A stretch of 64,000 bases of DNA from NCBI RefSeq assembly GCF_900103325.1, contig NZ_FMXM01000011.1, forward strand, positions 124,001 through 188,000, in the 5' to 3' direction. Positions 18,032 to 27,425 of the stretch are shown here, piece by piece; the first letter of the stretch is position 1, and each line of letters starts with the position of its first letter. Below the pieces are notes generated by a model, which had not been told where the DNA came from, did not search any database, and saw only the letters and a list, made by a program, of their open reading frames with translations. The DNA is from Mesorhizobium qingshengii. GTDB taxonomy: Bacteria > Pseudomonadota > Alphaproteobacteria > Rhizobiales > Rhizobiaceae. A program made the position numbers and the translations under genes.

Positions 18032-18346
18032 ATGGGTTTCGACCAGTATCACGAACCGCCTGAAGAACTGTCGCAGAAGGTACGGACCTTTGCCCGCATG
18101 ATCACCTCGCTGATAGAGGAGGCGGAAGCGATCGGCTGGTACGAACAGCGCATGTCGGTGGAGAAGGACCCGCAGGCGCGCGCCATCATGAAGAACGCGC
18201 AGGGCGAGGAGTTCAAGCATTTCGGCATGGATCTCGAATTCCTGCTGCGCCAGAAAAAGGACTGGCGGGCGGAACTGAAGGAAATCCTGTTCACCACCGG
18301 CGATATCGTCAAGGCCGGCGAGAGAGGCGAGAAGAAGGTGGATTGA
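18032..18346 (+). CDS. Encapsulated-ferritin (EncFtn)-like ferritin-family protein
   Basis: The 104-residue two-helix protein resembles EncFtn of Rhodospirillum rubrum. It has an EEAEAIGWYEQR helix, a GEEFKHFGMDLEFLLR helix and an ELKEILFTTGDI tail. By my alignment, E30, E60 and H63 match the ferroxidase ligands E32, E62 and H65, and Y37 matches Y39. EncFtn forms annular decamers that oxidise iron. There is no encapsulin gene nearby, and the C-terminus lacks the usual cargo-loading peptide. GGAGGA precedes the ATG. It follows mttB by 79 bases and may be co-transcribed. Confidence 0.8.
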   Translation: MGFDQYHEPPEELSQKVRTFARMITSLIEEAEAIGWYEQRMSVEKDPQARAIMKNAQGEEFKHFGMDLEFLLRQKKDWRAELKEILFTTGDIVKAGERGEKKVD

Positions 18347-18356
18347 GGCCGCCGGC

Positions 18357-18383
18357 CTTTGACGTGGCAGCGGCTGCGTCAAA
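18357..18383. terminator. Hairpin between convergent EncFtn-like and LacI genes
   Basis: Outer arms TTTGACG (18358-18364) and CGTCAAA (18377-18383) with an inner CAGC/GCTG pair form an interrupted stem directly before the LacI-gene stop codon. It is suited to terminate transcription from both sides. Confidence 0.5.
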
Positions 18384-19409
18384 TCAATCGCTGTCGCGCG
18401 CCACCAGTTCCAGCGGCCAGACCTCGCGGATGATGCGGGGACCTTCCGGACCGGCGAAGGCCGGGATCGAAGCCAGCAGCATTTCGGCCAGCCGCTGTCC
18501 CATCGGCTCCAGCGACGGACGGAAGGCGGTCAGCGCCGGGGAAAAATAGCGGCAAAGCGGCGTGTCGACGATGACGATCACTGCAATATCATGGCCGGGC
18601 CGGATGCCCATCTCGGCCAGCGCCTTGCAGCCGCCGAGCGCCATGGCGTCATTGTTGAAGATGATGGCGGTGGGCCGATCCTTGGAGAGCATTACGTCCG
18701 CCGTCACCTGATAGCCGCCGGCCTCGTTGATGAAGCCGTCGGCGATCAGGCCGGGGTCGACTTCAATGCCGTGCCGCTCCAGCGCCTTGCGATAGCCGTC
18801 CAGGAACAGGTAGCCGAAGTTGAGATCATGCGAAGGGCGGATGGCAGCGATGCGGCGATGGCCGCGCGCGACCAGCCGGTCGACGGCTTCATCACCCGCC
18901 CTCTCGAAATCGATATCGAGCGAAGGATAGGTGTCGCCGCCGGATTGACTTCGGCCAAGCGTTGCAAAAGGAAAGCCGGCCTTGCTGAGATAATCGATCC
19001 GATCGTCTTCCCGCCGTGTGTTGGCCAACACAACCGCGTCGGCTCGGCGCGTCTCAACCACACGGCGCAGCCTCTCCTGCTGATATTGGCCGGGCTCACC
19101 CATGACGACCATCAGATCCAGGTCATAGTCGGCGAGCCGCGCCTGCAGACCGGTCAGGAACGGGATGAAGAACGGTTCGCCATATTGCTGGTCGCCGGGA
19201 TGCGGCTGCAGCATGAAGGCGATCGAACGGGTGGCGCCCTGGCGCAGGCTGCGGCCGGATTGGTTCGGCGAATAGTTGAGCTTTTTGGCCGCTTCGAGCA
19301 CGCGCTGGCGGGTGTCGGCATTGACGTCGGCGCGGCCATTCAGCGCCCGCGACACGGTGCCGATCGAAATGTTCAGGTGACGCGCAAGGTCGTGGATGCT
19401 GGACGCCAA
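18384..19409 (-). CDS. LacI family transcriptional regulator
   Basis: The 341-residue protein has an N-terminal helix-turn-helix and hinge helix (IHDLARHLNISIGTVSRAL; VLEAAKKLNYSPNQSGRSLRQG) followed by a periplasmic-binding-protein-like effector domain (about 60-335). I chose TTG 19409 because GGGGGAGA lies seven bases upstream; the GTG at 19439 would place that site inside the gene. It is divergent from the sugar oxidoreductase-ABC operon and probably represses it through the AAACGTTT sites at 19518-19544. A sugar or polyol is the likely inducer. Confidence 0.92.
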   Translation of the reverse strand: MASSIHDLARHLNISIGTVSRALNGRADVNADTRQRVLEAAKKLNYSPNQSGRSLRQGATRSIAFMLQPHPGDQQYGEPFFIPFLTGLQARLADYDLDLMVVMGEPGQYQQERLRRVVETRRADAVVLANTRREDDRIDYLSKAGFPFATLGRSQSGGDTYPSLDIDFERAGDEAVDRLVARGHRRIAAIRPSHDLNFGYLFLDGYRKALERHGIEVDPGLIADGFINEAGGYQVTADVMLSKDRPTAIIFNNDAMALGGCKALAEMGIRPGHDIAVIVIVDTPLCRYFSPALTAFRPSLEPMGQRLAEMLLASIPAFAGPEGPRIIREVWPLELVARDSD

Positions 19410-19517
19410 GGACAGTTCTCCCCCGACCTTGGCTAGCACCGGCTGCCGCTCAGGCCAAGGCTTCGGGATGATTTTCGCAGGCAGCCGATTGACATTCTAC
19501 GCTATCGGGTGTGTTCT

Positions 19518-19544
19518 CGTAAACGTTTACGGAAAAACGTTTAC
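19518..19544. promoter_or_regulatory. Paired LacI-type operators
   Basis: A perfect 14-base palindrome, CGTAAACGTTTACG (19518-19531), is followed by a second AAACGTTT site (core 19535-19542), with centres 14 bases apart. The central CG with AAA/TTT flanks is the classic LacI/GalR-family operator form. The pair lies between the divergent lacI-type gene and the oxidoreductase gene, and is not followed by any other candidate target. Confidence 0.8.
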
Positions 19545-19603
19545 GGTGATGCCGTGAATGCCGTGACATTCGGTCTGGAGGGACCGGACGGGAGGAATGC
19601 CGG

Positions 19604-20638
19604 ATGATGAATGTCGTCCTCGTCGGCTGCGGAGCGATGAGCAGGCAGTGGCTCGATGCCGCCAGGCAGATCGACGGGCTTGCCATTGTCGGCCTTGTCG
19701 ACCTCGACGCCGAACGGGCGAAGGCGCGGGCGCGCGAATACGATCTCACTAGGGCCGTCATCGGCACCAGCCTCGACGTCGTGCTCGACCAGACCCGGCC
19801 CGACGCCGTGTTCGACGTGGTGGTTCCCGCCGCCCGGCGCGCGGTTGCGTTCTCCGCCTTTGCCCATCATTGCCATTTGCTGACGGAAAAGCCGCTCGCC
19901 GACAGTCCGGAGAATGCGCGCGCCATCGTCGAGGCCGCGCGCCAAGCCGGGCGTGTCCATGCCGTCGTCCAGAACCGGCGCTATGTCGCCAATGTCAGGC
20001 GCATCAGGCGCTTTCTCGACTCCGGCGCCATCGGTGCCGCGACCAGCATCCATGCCGACTTCTTCGTCGCGCCGCATTTCGGCGGCTTTCGCGAGGAAAT
20101 GGCGCATGTGCTGCTGCTCGACATGGCCATCCATACATTCGACGCCGCCCGCTACATGGTCGCCGGCGAACCGGCCGGCGTCTATTGCCAGGAATGGGAG
20201 CCGGCCAATTCCTGGTACCGGCAGGGATCGTCGGCAGCCGCGGTCTTCGATCTCGGCGGCGGCAAGCGGTTCACCTATGCCGGCTCCTGGTGCGCCGTCG
20301 GCTTCCGCACCAGCTGGGAAAGCACATGGCGCATCGTCGCCGAGCGCGGCAGCCTCATTTGGGATGGCAACGACGCGCTAAAGGCAGAGGTGGTGGTGCC
20401 GGGCCGCGACGGCCTGTTCGACAAAATCGAGGCGATCGAGGTTCCGCCGCTCGATCCAGCCGACCGCATCGGCGGCCATCTCGGCATCATCCAGGATTTC
20501 ATGCGCGCGATCGAGACCGGCACCGAGCCGGAGACGCGCGGCACCGACAACATCAAGAGCCTGGCCATGGTCTTCGGCGCCATAGAGAGCGCCGAGACCG
20601 GGCGCCGGGTGGCGATCCCCACACAGGAAGGACAATGA
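19604..20638 (+). CDS. Gfo/Idh/MocA family oxidoreductase
   Basis: The 344-residue protein has an N-terminal Rossmann fold (VVLVGCGAMSRQW) and the family motif LTEKPLAD with the conserved Lys used in catalysis, then a C-terminal alpha/beta domain with MAIHTFDAARYM. Members are NAD(P)-dependent sugar or inositol dehydrogenases. It opens the operon controlled by the LacI-type sites; GGGAGG precedes the ATG. Its stop overlaps the next start (ATGA). Substrate is unknown. Confidence 0.92.
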   Translation: MMNVVLVGCGAMSRQWLDAARQIDGLAIVGLVDLDAERAKARAREYDLTRAVIGTSLDVVLDQTRPDAVFDVVVPAARRAVAFSAFAHHCHLLTEKPLADSPENARAIVEAARQAGRVHAVVQNRRYVANVRRIRRFLDSGAIGAATSIHADFFVAPHFGGFREEMAHVLLLDMAIHTFDAARYMVAGEPAGVYCQEWEPANSWYRQGSSAAAVFDLGGGKRFTYAGSWCAVGFRTSWESTWRIVAERGSLIWDGNDALKAEVVVPGRDGLFDKIEAIEVPPLDPADRIGGHLGIIQDFMRAIETGTEPETRGTDNIKSLAMVFGAIESAETGRRVAIPTQEGQ

Positions 20639-21543
20639 TGCCAAACCCGCTTCTCGACATCCGGATCGGCACCATGGTGCGGGCCAACCTCGATGATCCG
20701 GCCGCCTACATCAAGGCGATCCTGCCGCTGGGATTCGAGAGCATCCAGCCCTTCTTCTGGCAGACGCTGGGCGGCAAGGACCTGCCGCGCCTGGCCGGTC
20801 AGATCCGCGAGGCGATCGGCGATGCCGACGTCACAATGTCCTCGATCGGCGTCTTCGGCAATCCGCTGGAGAGCGGCGATGTCGATCGCGGCGTGCTCAA
20901 GGCCTGGGAAACGGTGATCGACAACGCGCATCTGTTCGGCGCCTCGACGGTCAGCGGCTTCACCGGTCGCCTCCGCGGCAAGCCGCTGCCGGAGAGCCTG
21001 CCGCGCTTCAAGGAAGTGTGGGGGCCGCTGGCAAAGCGCGCCGCCGACAAGGGCGTGCGCATCGCTTTCGAGAACTGCGCCATGGACGGCAACTGGGCTG
21101 GTGGAGACTGGAACATCGCCCACAACCCGGACGCCTGGGAGCTGATGTTCAACGAATTGCCCGATGAAAATCTCGGGCTGGAATGGGAGCCCTGCCACCA
21201 GCTCGTCTACCTGATCGACCCGATCCCGCAGATCCGCAAATGGGCGCCGCGCATCTTCCATGTCCACGGCAAGGACGCGACGGTCCGCTGGGACGTGATC
21301 CGCGAGCACGGCGTGTTCGGCCGCCTGCCGTTCGTCCAGATGCGCACACCGGGCTTTGGCGACAGCGACTGGACGAGGGTGATCAGCGAATTGCGGCTGG
21401 CCGGGTACAAGGGCGCCATCGACATCGAGGGCTGGCACGATCCGGTCTATCGCGGCGACCTCGAAATTACCGGTCAGGCGCGGGCGCTGGATTATCTCAA
21501 GCAATGCCGGGGAGGTGCCAGCTACCTGCAGAATCCGGCGTGA
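20635..21543 (+). CDS. Sugar phosphate isomerase/epimerase family TIM-barrel protein
   Basis: The 302-residue protein is an AP-endonuclease-2-like TIM barrel. Candidate metal ligands include the Glu of RIAFENCAM, the region EWEPCHQLVYLIDP, the His pair in IFHVHGKDA and the Glu in IDIEGWHDP. Relatives include xylose isomerase-like, IolE/IolI and tagatose epimerase enzymes. The frame is open far upstream, but the protein begins at ATG 20635 by ATGA overlap with the dehydrogenase gene and AGGAAGGA upstream. It probably acts on the dehydrogenase product. Confidence 0.9.
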   Translation: MMPNPLLDIRIGTMVRANLDDPAAYIKAILPLGFESIQPFFWQTLGGKDLPRLAGQIREAIGDADVTMSSIGVFGNPLESGDVDRGVLKAWETVIDNAHLFGASTVSGFTGRLRGKPLPESLPRFKEVWGPLAKRAADKGVRIAFENCAMDGNWAGGDWNIAHNPDAWELMFNELPDENLGLEWEPCHQLVYLIDPIPQIRKWAPRIFHVHGKDATVRWDVIREHGVFGRLPFVQMRTPGFGDSDWTRVISELRLAGYKGAIDIEGWHDPVYRGDLEITGQARALDYLKQCRGGASYLQNPA

Positions 21544-21645
21544 GTGCGGGCCGGCGGGAGGGCCGGCCAGCGAAGATTGCGGCGCACTGCCGAAGCGATC
21601 GTCGAAAACCCTCGGCTAGCGAGGAAACAAAGGGAGGATAAGTGC

Positions 21646-22653
21646 ATGAGCATGACGATGAGAAGGACACTTCCGCGCTCGACCGTCGTGGCGGCGGCCA
21701 CGGTGCTTGCCGCCGCAATCTCCACCTTGCCGGCGCGGGCGCTCGACGCTCAATGGTGCAAGGATGTTCACATCCGCTTCTTCGTCGGTGGCGCCGAGGG
21801 CGACGCCTTCGGCACCATCGTCTACAATGGCGCCAAGCAGGCGGCCGCCGATCTCGGACCGAAGGTCGACTACATCTTCTCCGGTTGGGACGTCGAAAAG
21901 ATGGTGCAGCAATTGCGCGAGGCCGTCGCGGTCAAGCCCGGCGGTATCGCCATGATGGGCCATCCCGGTGATGACGCGATCATGCCGCTGGCCGAGCAGG
22001 CGCACAAGGACGGCATCAAGATGATGTACCAGAACGTGCCGGTGCCGAAGGTGACGGCGGCGTTCGGCGGCGGCTATGTCGGCGCCCAGCAGGAGCAGCA
22101 GGGCCGCGCGCTCGGTGCCGAGGCGTTCAAGCTGGCCGGGCTGAAGTCCGGTGACAAGGCGATCATGATCGGCCCGTTCGACAATGAGAGCCGGGGCGCA
22201 CGCGAGCGTGGGACGGTGGCCGCGCTGAAAGAGGCCGGCGTCGACGTCATTCAAATCAATTCTGTACCCGAGTGGGCAGCCGATCCGAATCTCGCGATCC
22301 CGGTGATCACCGCTGCACTGCTCAACAATCCCACTGTGAAGGCGGTCGGCTATCCCGGTGGGCAGATGCTCGGCAATGTGCCGACCTACATGCAGGCCGC
22401 AGGGCGGAAGCCGGGCGATGTCTTCAATTTCGGCTTCGACACCAGCCCGCAGATCGTCGAGGGCTTCAAGGGCGGCTGGGTGCAGCTGACGGCCGACCAG
22501 CAGCCGTTCATGCAGGGCTATCTGCCGATCCTCAGCCTTTGCCAGCAAGTGGTGCTGGGGCTGGCGCCGATGAATGTCGACACCGGTGCCGGCTTCGTCA
22601 CGCCGCAGAACTATGAGATCGTCTCAGAGCTCGCCAAGCAGGCGCTGCGCTGA
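21646..22653 (+). CDS. Sugar ABC transporter substrate-binding protein
   Basis: The 335-residue protein has a signal peptide (about 1-30, STVVAAATVLAAAISTLPARA) and a PBP1-type fold of the ribose/xylose/fructose class (PF13407), with FGTIVYNGAKQAAADLG and KPGGIAMMGHPGDDAI. AGGGAGG lies eight bases before ATG 21646. It is the periplasmic receptor for the ATPase and permease that follow. The ligand may be the substrate of the upstream dehydrogenase and isomerase. Confidence 0.92.
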   Translation: MSMTMRRTLPRSTVVAAATVLAAAISTLPARALDAQWCKDVHIRFFVGGAEGDAFGTIVYNGAKQAAADLGPKVDYIFSGWDVEKMVQQLREAVAVKPGGIAMMGHPGDDAIMPLAEQAHKDGIKMMYQNVPVPKVTAAFGGGYVGAQQEQQGRALGAEAFKLAGLKSGDKAIMIGPFDNESRGARERGTVAALKEAGVDVIQINSVPEWAADPNLAIPVITAALLNNPTVKAVGYPGGQMLGNVPTYMQAAGRKPGDVFNFGFDTSPQIVEGFKGGWVQLTADQQPFMQGYLPILSLCQQVVLGLAPMNVDTGAGFVTPQNYEIVSELAKQALR

Positions 22654-22663
22654 CCTCCCAAGG

Positions 22664-22692
22664 CTGCCGGCCGGGCCGAGCCCGGCCGGCAG
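22664..22692 (+). terminator. Strong intercistronic hairpin after the binding-protein gene
   Basis: Thirteen-base perfect arms (CTGCCGGCCGGGC and complement) with a CGA loop lie between the binding-protein stop and the ATPase start. In ABC transporter operons such stems typically protect the upstream message or partially terminate, so that binding protein exceeds ATPase and permease. Confidence 0.65.
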
Positions 22693-22740
22693 GACTGCCG
22701 GCAACGAGGCCGGGATGCGACAACAGAAGCGAGGACCGCC

Positions 22741-23534
<794 letters not shown>

Positions 23535-23538
<4 letters not shown>

Positions 23539-24584
23539 GCAAGGCCATGGAACCCAATCTGCAGAACCCTCTCGGCGTGTCGCGCGGCGAGCCAGCCCGG
23601 AAAGAGTGGAAACACCCGTCCGATCACTGGCTGCGCGGTTTCGTCCTCGACAACCGCGCCGCACTCGGCACGCTCGGCGTGTTCATCGTCATGATGGCGG
23701 TGTTCATGATCGCCAACCCGACCGTCTTCACCACCTGGTACCTCTACAGTTCCGTGCTGACCACGCTGCCGGTGGCACTGTTCGTGGTGGTGCCTCTGGT
23801 CTTCGTCGTCACCTGCGGCGAGATCGACCTGTCGTTTCCGGCAACGATGGGTTTTGCTTCCTGGGTCTTCGCCCTGGTCGTGCAGGCCGGCTACGATCCG
23901 TTTCTCGGCACCGCCGCCGCGCTCGTCACCGGCATGCTGCTCGGTTTCCTGGTCGGCTCGCTGGTCGTCTATGGCGGGCTGTCATCGCTGATCGCCACGC
24001 TCGGCATGAATTTCCTGCTGCGCGGCCTGATCCAGATCATCAACGAGGGCAAGTCGATGGCGCTGACCAGCCTGGCCGACAGCTGGGCCTACAAGATTTT
24101 CTCCAGCCAGGTCTATGGCATTCCGGTGCAGATCTTCTGGGCCATCGCCTTCGTCGTGCTGTCGGCGATGCTCTATAACCGCCACCGCTTCGGTGCGCAG
24201 GTGAGGGTGGCCGGCGACAACCCCGACAGCGCCCAGCAGATGGGCATCGACGTCAAGCGTGTGCGGGTCAAGGTGTTCGTCTTTGTCGGCATCGGCGCCG
24301 CGATCGCCGGCACCTTTTCGGTGATGATCAACTTCACCTGGTGGCCGACGGCCGGCGACGGCTATCTCTTGCCGGTGCTGGCATCGGTGTTCGTCGGCGG
24401 TACGCCGACCTGGGGCGGCATCGGCACCGTTGTCGGTGGCGCGATCGGCGCCGTCACGGTCTCGTTCATCCAGACTGGCGTCGTGGCAGCGGGCTTGAGC
24501 GGCTTCTACGTCCAGTTCTTCAACGGGCTGATCATCATCCTGTCGCTGCTCGGCCATAAATGGAACCAGGCGCGCTATCGGTGA
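23535..24584 (+). CDS. Sugar ABC transporter permease (RbsC/FrcC class)
   Basis: The 349-residue protein contains about 8-10 membrane spans and the class signature around VTCGEIDLSFPATMGFASWVF and GDNPDSAQQMGIDVKRVRVKVF, the latter being the ATPase-contact loop. The GTG start at 23535 overlaps the ATPase stop. It completes the uptake system. The next gene, a secreted deacetylase, is convergent. Confidence 0.93.
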
Positions 24585-24609
24585 ACAGCTGTTCGGAAGG
24601 CACCGGCCT

Positions 24610-27423
24610 TTAGGCTGCCCCCTCGGAAAGCAGGAGCGGCTTTCGCCCGCCAAGGATATAGGCGACGGCCTCGAGGATGATGCCGTTGGTGTTGATGTCG
24701 GTCACGGGGACGGCTTTGCCCGTCTTTTCCGAAATGCCGGAGGAGAATCCCATGCCGGGCATTTTCGCCTTGTTCCTGATCAGCTCGACGAGGGTGCTCG
24801 AATAGTCACCGGGACGCGCCGCATGCCAGAGATATGCACCCTTGGCGCTGACCAGGCGCAATGAATCAGCAAGTTTGGCTGCCTTGTCGGGCGCCGAGGT
24901 TTTCTGCGTATCGACGCTGAAGGTTCCTCCATTGTCGGTCAACTGATAGCCCTGGTAGGTGAAGTAGGGCGCGCCGGCCATGGCGGATTCGGTGACGCAG
25001 GTGGCTATTCCGGTTTCGCGGTAGCGCTTGAGCTGAGCCGCATAGAGGATATCGGCCATCAGGCGGCCATGCGGCGAACCGCCGAGCTCGATCTCCTCGG
25101 TGACATGCGGTTCGGTGGCGATGCGGCCCCGACGCTGGATTTCCGTCAGCGCGAGAACCGCGTCGTCCATGCTGTGGCCGGGATCCGTCATGCCGAAGAC
25201 TGGCTTGATCTCTTCGCCCCAGAGGCTGTAGCCGCGACCGGCATAGCCGGCGTAGCTGTTCGCATGGACCGAAGAGATCCGGCCTTTGTCATTCACGATG
25301 TGCATTTCGCCGCCCTTGAGCACGGGCTTGAAGGACCAGCCGGACACGAGATCGAAAACAGGGAATGCGCCGGCTGTGTGGTTGTCGAGAATCTTGAGGG
25401 CAATCAGCAGGCGTCCGGTGTCGGCGCTGTCGAAGCCGTCGCGCTGGCCGTCTTGCGGTTTCAGCGCCCGCTCGGAGTGGGGCAATTTTCCGCCTGCATA
25501 GCGGAAATTCGTCTCTCCCAGGAACGCAATGATGCGGCTGATGGTCGTCTCGAATTCCGCTTGGCCGATGATGCCCAGGCGTTCGGCCGACAAGGCGGCG
25601 AGGATGTGCGATCCCACGTCCCACATCGTCGTGAACGGATAACCCGTCTGCTTGCCGAACTCGATCCATGACGTGGCCGGGACCATGCCGTTGTAGTTCT
25701 TCGCGCCCCAGTCGAAATAGCTCCAGGCCAGGGCCGCGTCCGCCTTCAGCACGCCGTCGTCCAGCGGATACGGATCCGGTCTCTTCCAGTCGCGCACGGA
25801 TACATCGGCGCGCGCGCTTCGAATGAGATCGACCTTGGGCATCGCCGGACTGACGGCGCGGTAATATTCGTCGAAGTTCACGAGTTTCGTGCCGCGCTGG
25901 CTGGAAAGTTCGGCCAGCATGTCCAGGATCAATGCCTGCTTTTCAGGCGTATTGGCAGTGCCTGGATGGATGCAGAACACCGCATCGTTCTCGGTGCCAA
26001 AATAGTCGAGCACCTGCTGCTTGGTGAAATAGGGAAGGTCGGGGGTCCAGGCCTTCTCGAATTTCATCGTGTTCGAGACATGCAGGATGCCGCGACTGTC
26101 GAGGCCGCTGAACCGGCGCAGATCGCCTTTTTCGGCGCTGAAAACAGGTGTCCCGGTGGCAGCCAGCGCATTCAGCGTGTTGTCGTCGAAGGCGTCGTTG
26201 GGCGGGATGTAGGAGATCGGGAACTTGCCCGTCGAGCGATAGACCTCGCTTATGCCGTCCCTGATCAGGTCGAAATCCTTTTGCGACGAATTGCCGAGCA
26301 GTTCCTGCGGCGTGTGGTTCCAGCCATGCGCGGCGATGTCGTAGTGCTTTTCCGGCAGCATGGCGCGCAGAAATGCCTTGCTTTTTTCATCCTTGGACAA
26401 AAGGCCCGACCGCGGCGACGGGATTATCGCATCGGTAACGGGGTAACCGTCCTCGATCAGCCCGTAGACAAAAGCCATGTGGCTCGGGTCGGTGTCGGTG
26501 TCCAGCCTGAGATCATCGACCCGGACGACGATGAGGCGGCTGGTCTGCTTGCTCTGGACGTAGAGTTTCTTCGGCAGAATGCCCCGCACCTTGCCCGTCG
26601 ATATGGCGGAAAGAACTGCTTGTGCGACATTGGCTGCGTAATCCGCGAGATCGCGGTCGCCGAGGCCTGCCAACGCGGCAAACGGAACATCGACAACGAT
26701 CGGATTGCCGCCGGCAGCCAGGCCGGCGATGTTCGCGCCGAGGGTGGGCACGTCCATCGGTGCTGCTCCCGCGACCGCCGGTCTGGTCGAGGTCAGGACG
26801 GAGGCGAAGACGTTGACCAGGTCGGTGGTGGTGCTCCAGTAGCCGCCATCCTCGGGCTGCAGCCTGACCTTGTCCTCGAGCCCGCCACGCAGCCTGATGA
26901 GCGAACGGATTCCGGCCGCGCGCAGCGACGACGCGTCCTGGTGCGAGCGCAGCGGCGAATTGGTTGTCATCGTCAGAGCCGTGATCACGGCCTTCGACTG
27001 ATATCTCTGGTATTCGTTGACGAGGTAGGAAAACGCGGCCTGGATGTCGCTGGCCTGCCGTGCCTGGAAGTACGGATCGTCCGACGTGATGGTGTTTATG
27101 TGCGCGCCGAATTCGATACCGTCCGTATTGAGCAGGGCCGTCTGGCGCAGCCATTTGGCCACTTCGGAATTGTAATCGAGCAAATTGCCCGCGGGATCGA
27201 CGGGCGCGACCGTGACAAGGATCGGCACCTTGCGGGTCAGGAACGCATCGGTAAGCGCAGCGAGCCGGGCAGACTTTGCCGTGGCATCGAGCCCGCTGAT
27301 CGTCACGATCAGTGGGTTGGGCAATTTCTCGGCGGCCTCGGTTCGCGAAATGCCCTTGCCCGCCAATGCCAGCAGCGGCATCGCCAGGCCACCAAGAACA
27401 GCGGTGCGACGGGTTATGTTCAT
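24610..27423 (-). CDS. Exported polysaccharide deacetylase-like / DUF3131 fusion protein
   Basis: The 937-residue protein has a twin-arginine-like leader (TRRTAVLGGLAMPLLALAG). Residues 35-285 look like one deacetylase-type barrel (DGIEFGAHINT). Residues 295-520 form a second, with RVDDLRLD (D303, D304), AAHGWNHT (H366, H370) and CIHPGT resembling NodB motifs. Residues 565-930 match DUF3131 (LAWSYFDWGAKNYNGM, WDVGSHILAAL), a putative glycoside-processing domain. AGGGAGGT lies five bases before ATG 27423. The frame stays open upstream inside the GT2 gene, but that extension is rejected. It lies two bases from the GT2 stop, so co-expression and a shared polymer substrate are likely. Confidence 0.8.
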   Translation of the reverse strand: MNITRRTAVLGGLAMPLLALAGKGISRTEAAEKLPNPLIVTISGLDATAKSARLAALTDAFLTRKVPILVTVAPVDPAGNLLDYNSEVAKWLRQTALLNTDGIEFGAHINTITSDDPYFQARQASDIQAAFSYLVNEYQRYQSKAVITALTMTTNSPLRSHQDASSLRAAGIRSLIRLRGGLEDKVRLQPEDGGYWSTTTDLVNVFASVLTSTRPAVAGAAPMDVPTLGANIAGLAAGGNPIVVDVPFAALAGLGDRDLADYAANVAQAVLSAISTGKVRGILPKKLYVQSKQTSRLIVVRVDDLRLDTDTDPSHMAFVYGLIEDGYPVTDAIIPSPRSGLLSKDEKSKAFLRAMLPEKHYDIAAHGWNHTPQELLGNSSQKDFDLIRDGISEVYRSTGKFPISYIPPNDAFDDNTLNALAATGTPVFSAEKGDLRRFSGLDSRGILHVSNTMKFEKAWTPDLPYFTKQQVLDYFGTENDAVFCIHPGTANTPEKQALILDMLAELSSQRGTKLVNFDEYYRAVSPAMPKVDLIRSARADVSVRDWKRPDPYPLDDGVLKADAALAWSYFDWGAKNYNGMVPATSWIEFGKQTGYPFTTMWDVGSHILAALSAERLGIIGQAEFETTISRIIAFLGETNFRYAGGKLPHSERALKPQDGQRDGFDSADTGRLLIALKILDNHTAGAFPVFDLVSGWSFKPVLKGGEMHIVNDKGRISSVHANSYAGYAGRGYSLWGEEIKPVFGMTDPGHSMDDAVLALTEIQRRGRIATEPHVTEEIELGGSPHGRLMADILYAAQLKRYRETGIATCVTESAMAGAPYFTYQGYQLTDNGGTFSVDTQKTSAPDKAAKLADSLRLVSAKGAYLWHAARPGDYSSTLVELIRNKAKMPGMGFSSGISEKTGKAVPVTDINTNGIILEAVAYILGGRKPLLLSEGAA

Positions 27424-27425
27424 CT

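Noticed and set aside
19870..20634. Upstream extension of the TIM-barrel isomerase
   Set aside because: It overlaps the Gfo/Idh/MocA gene out of frame; ATGA overlap sets the start at 20635.
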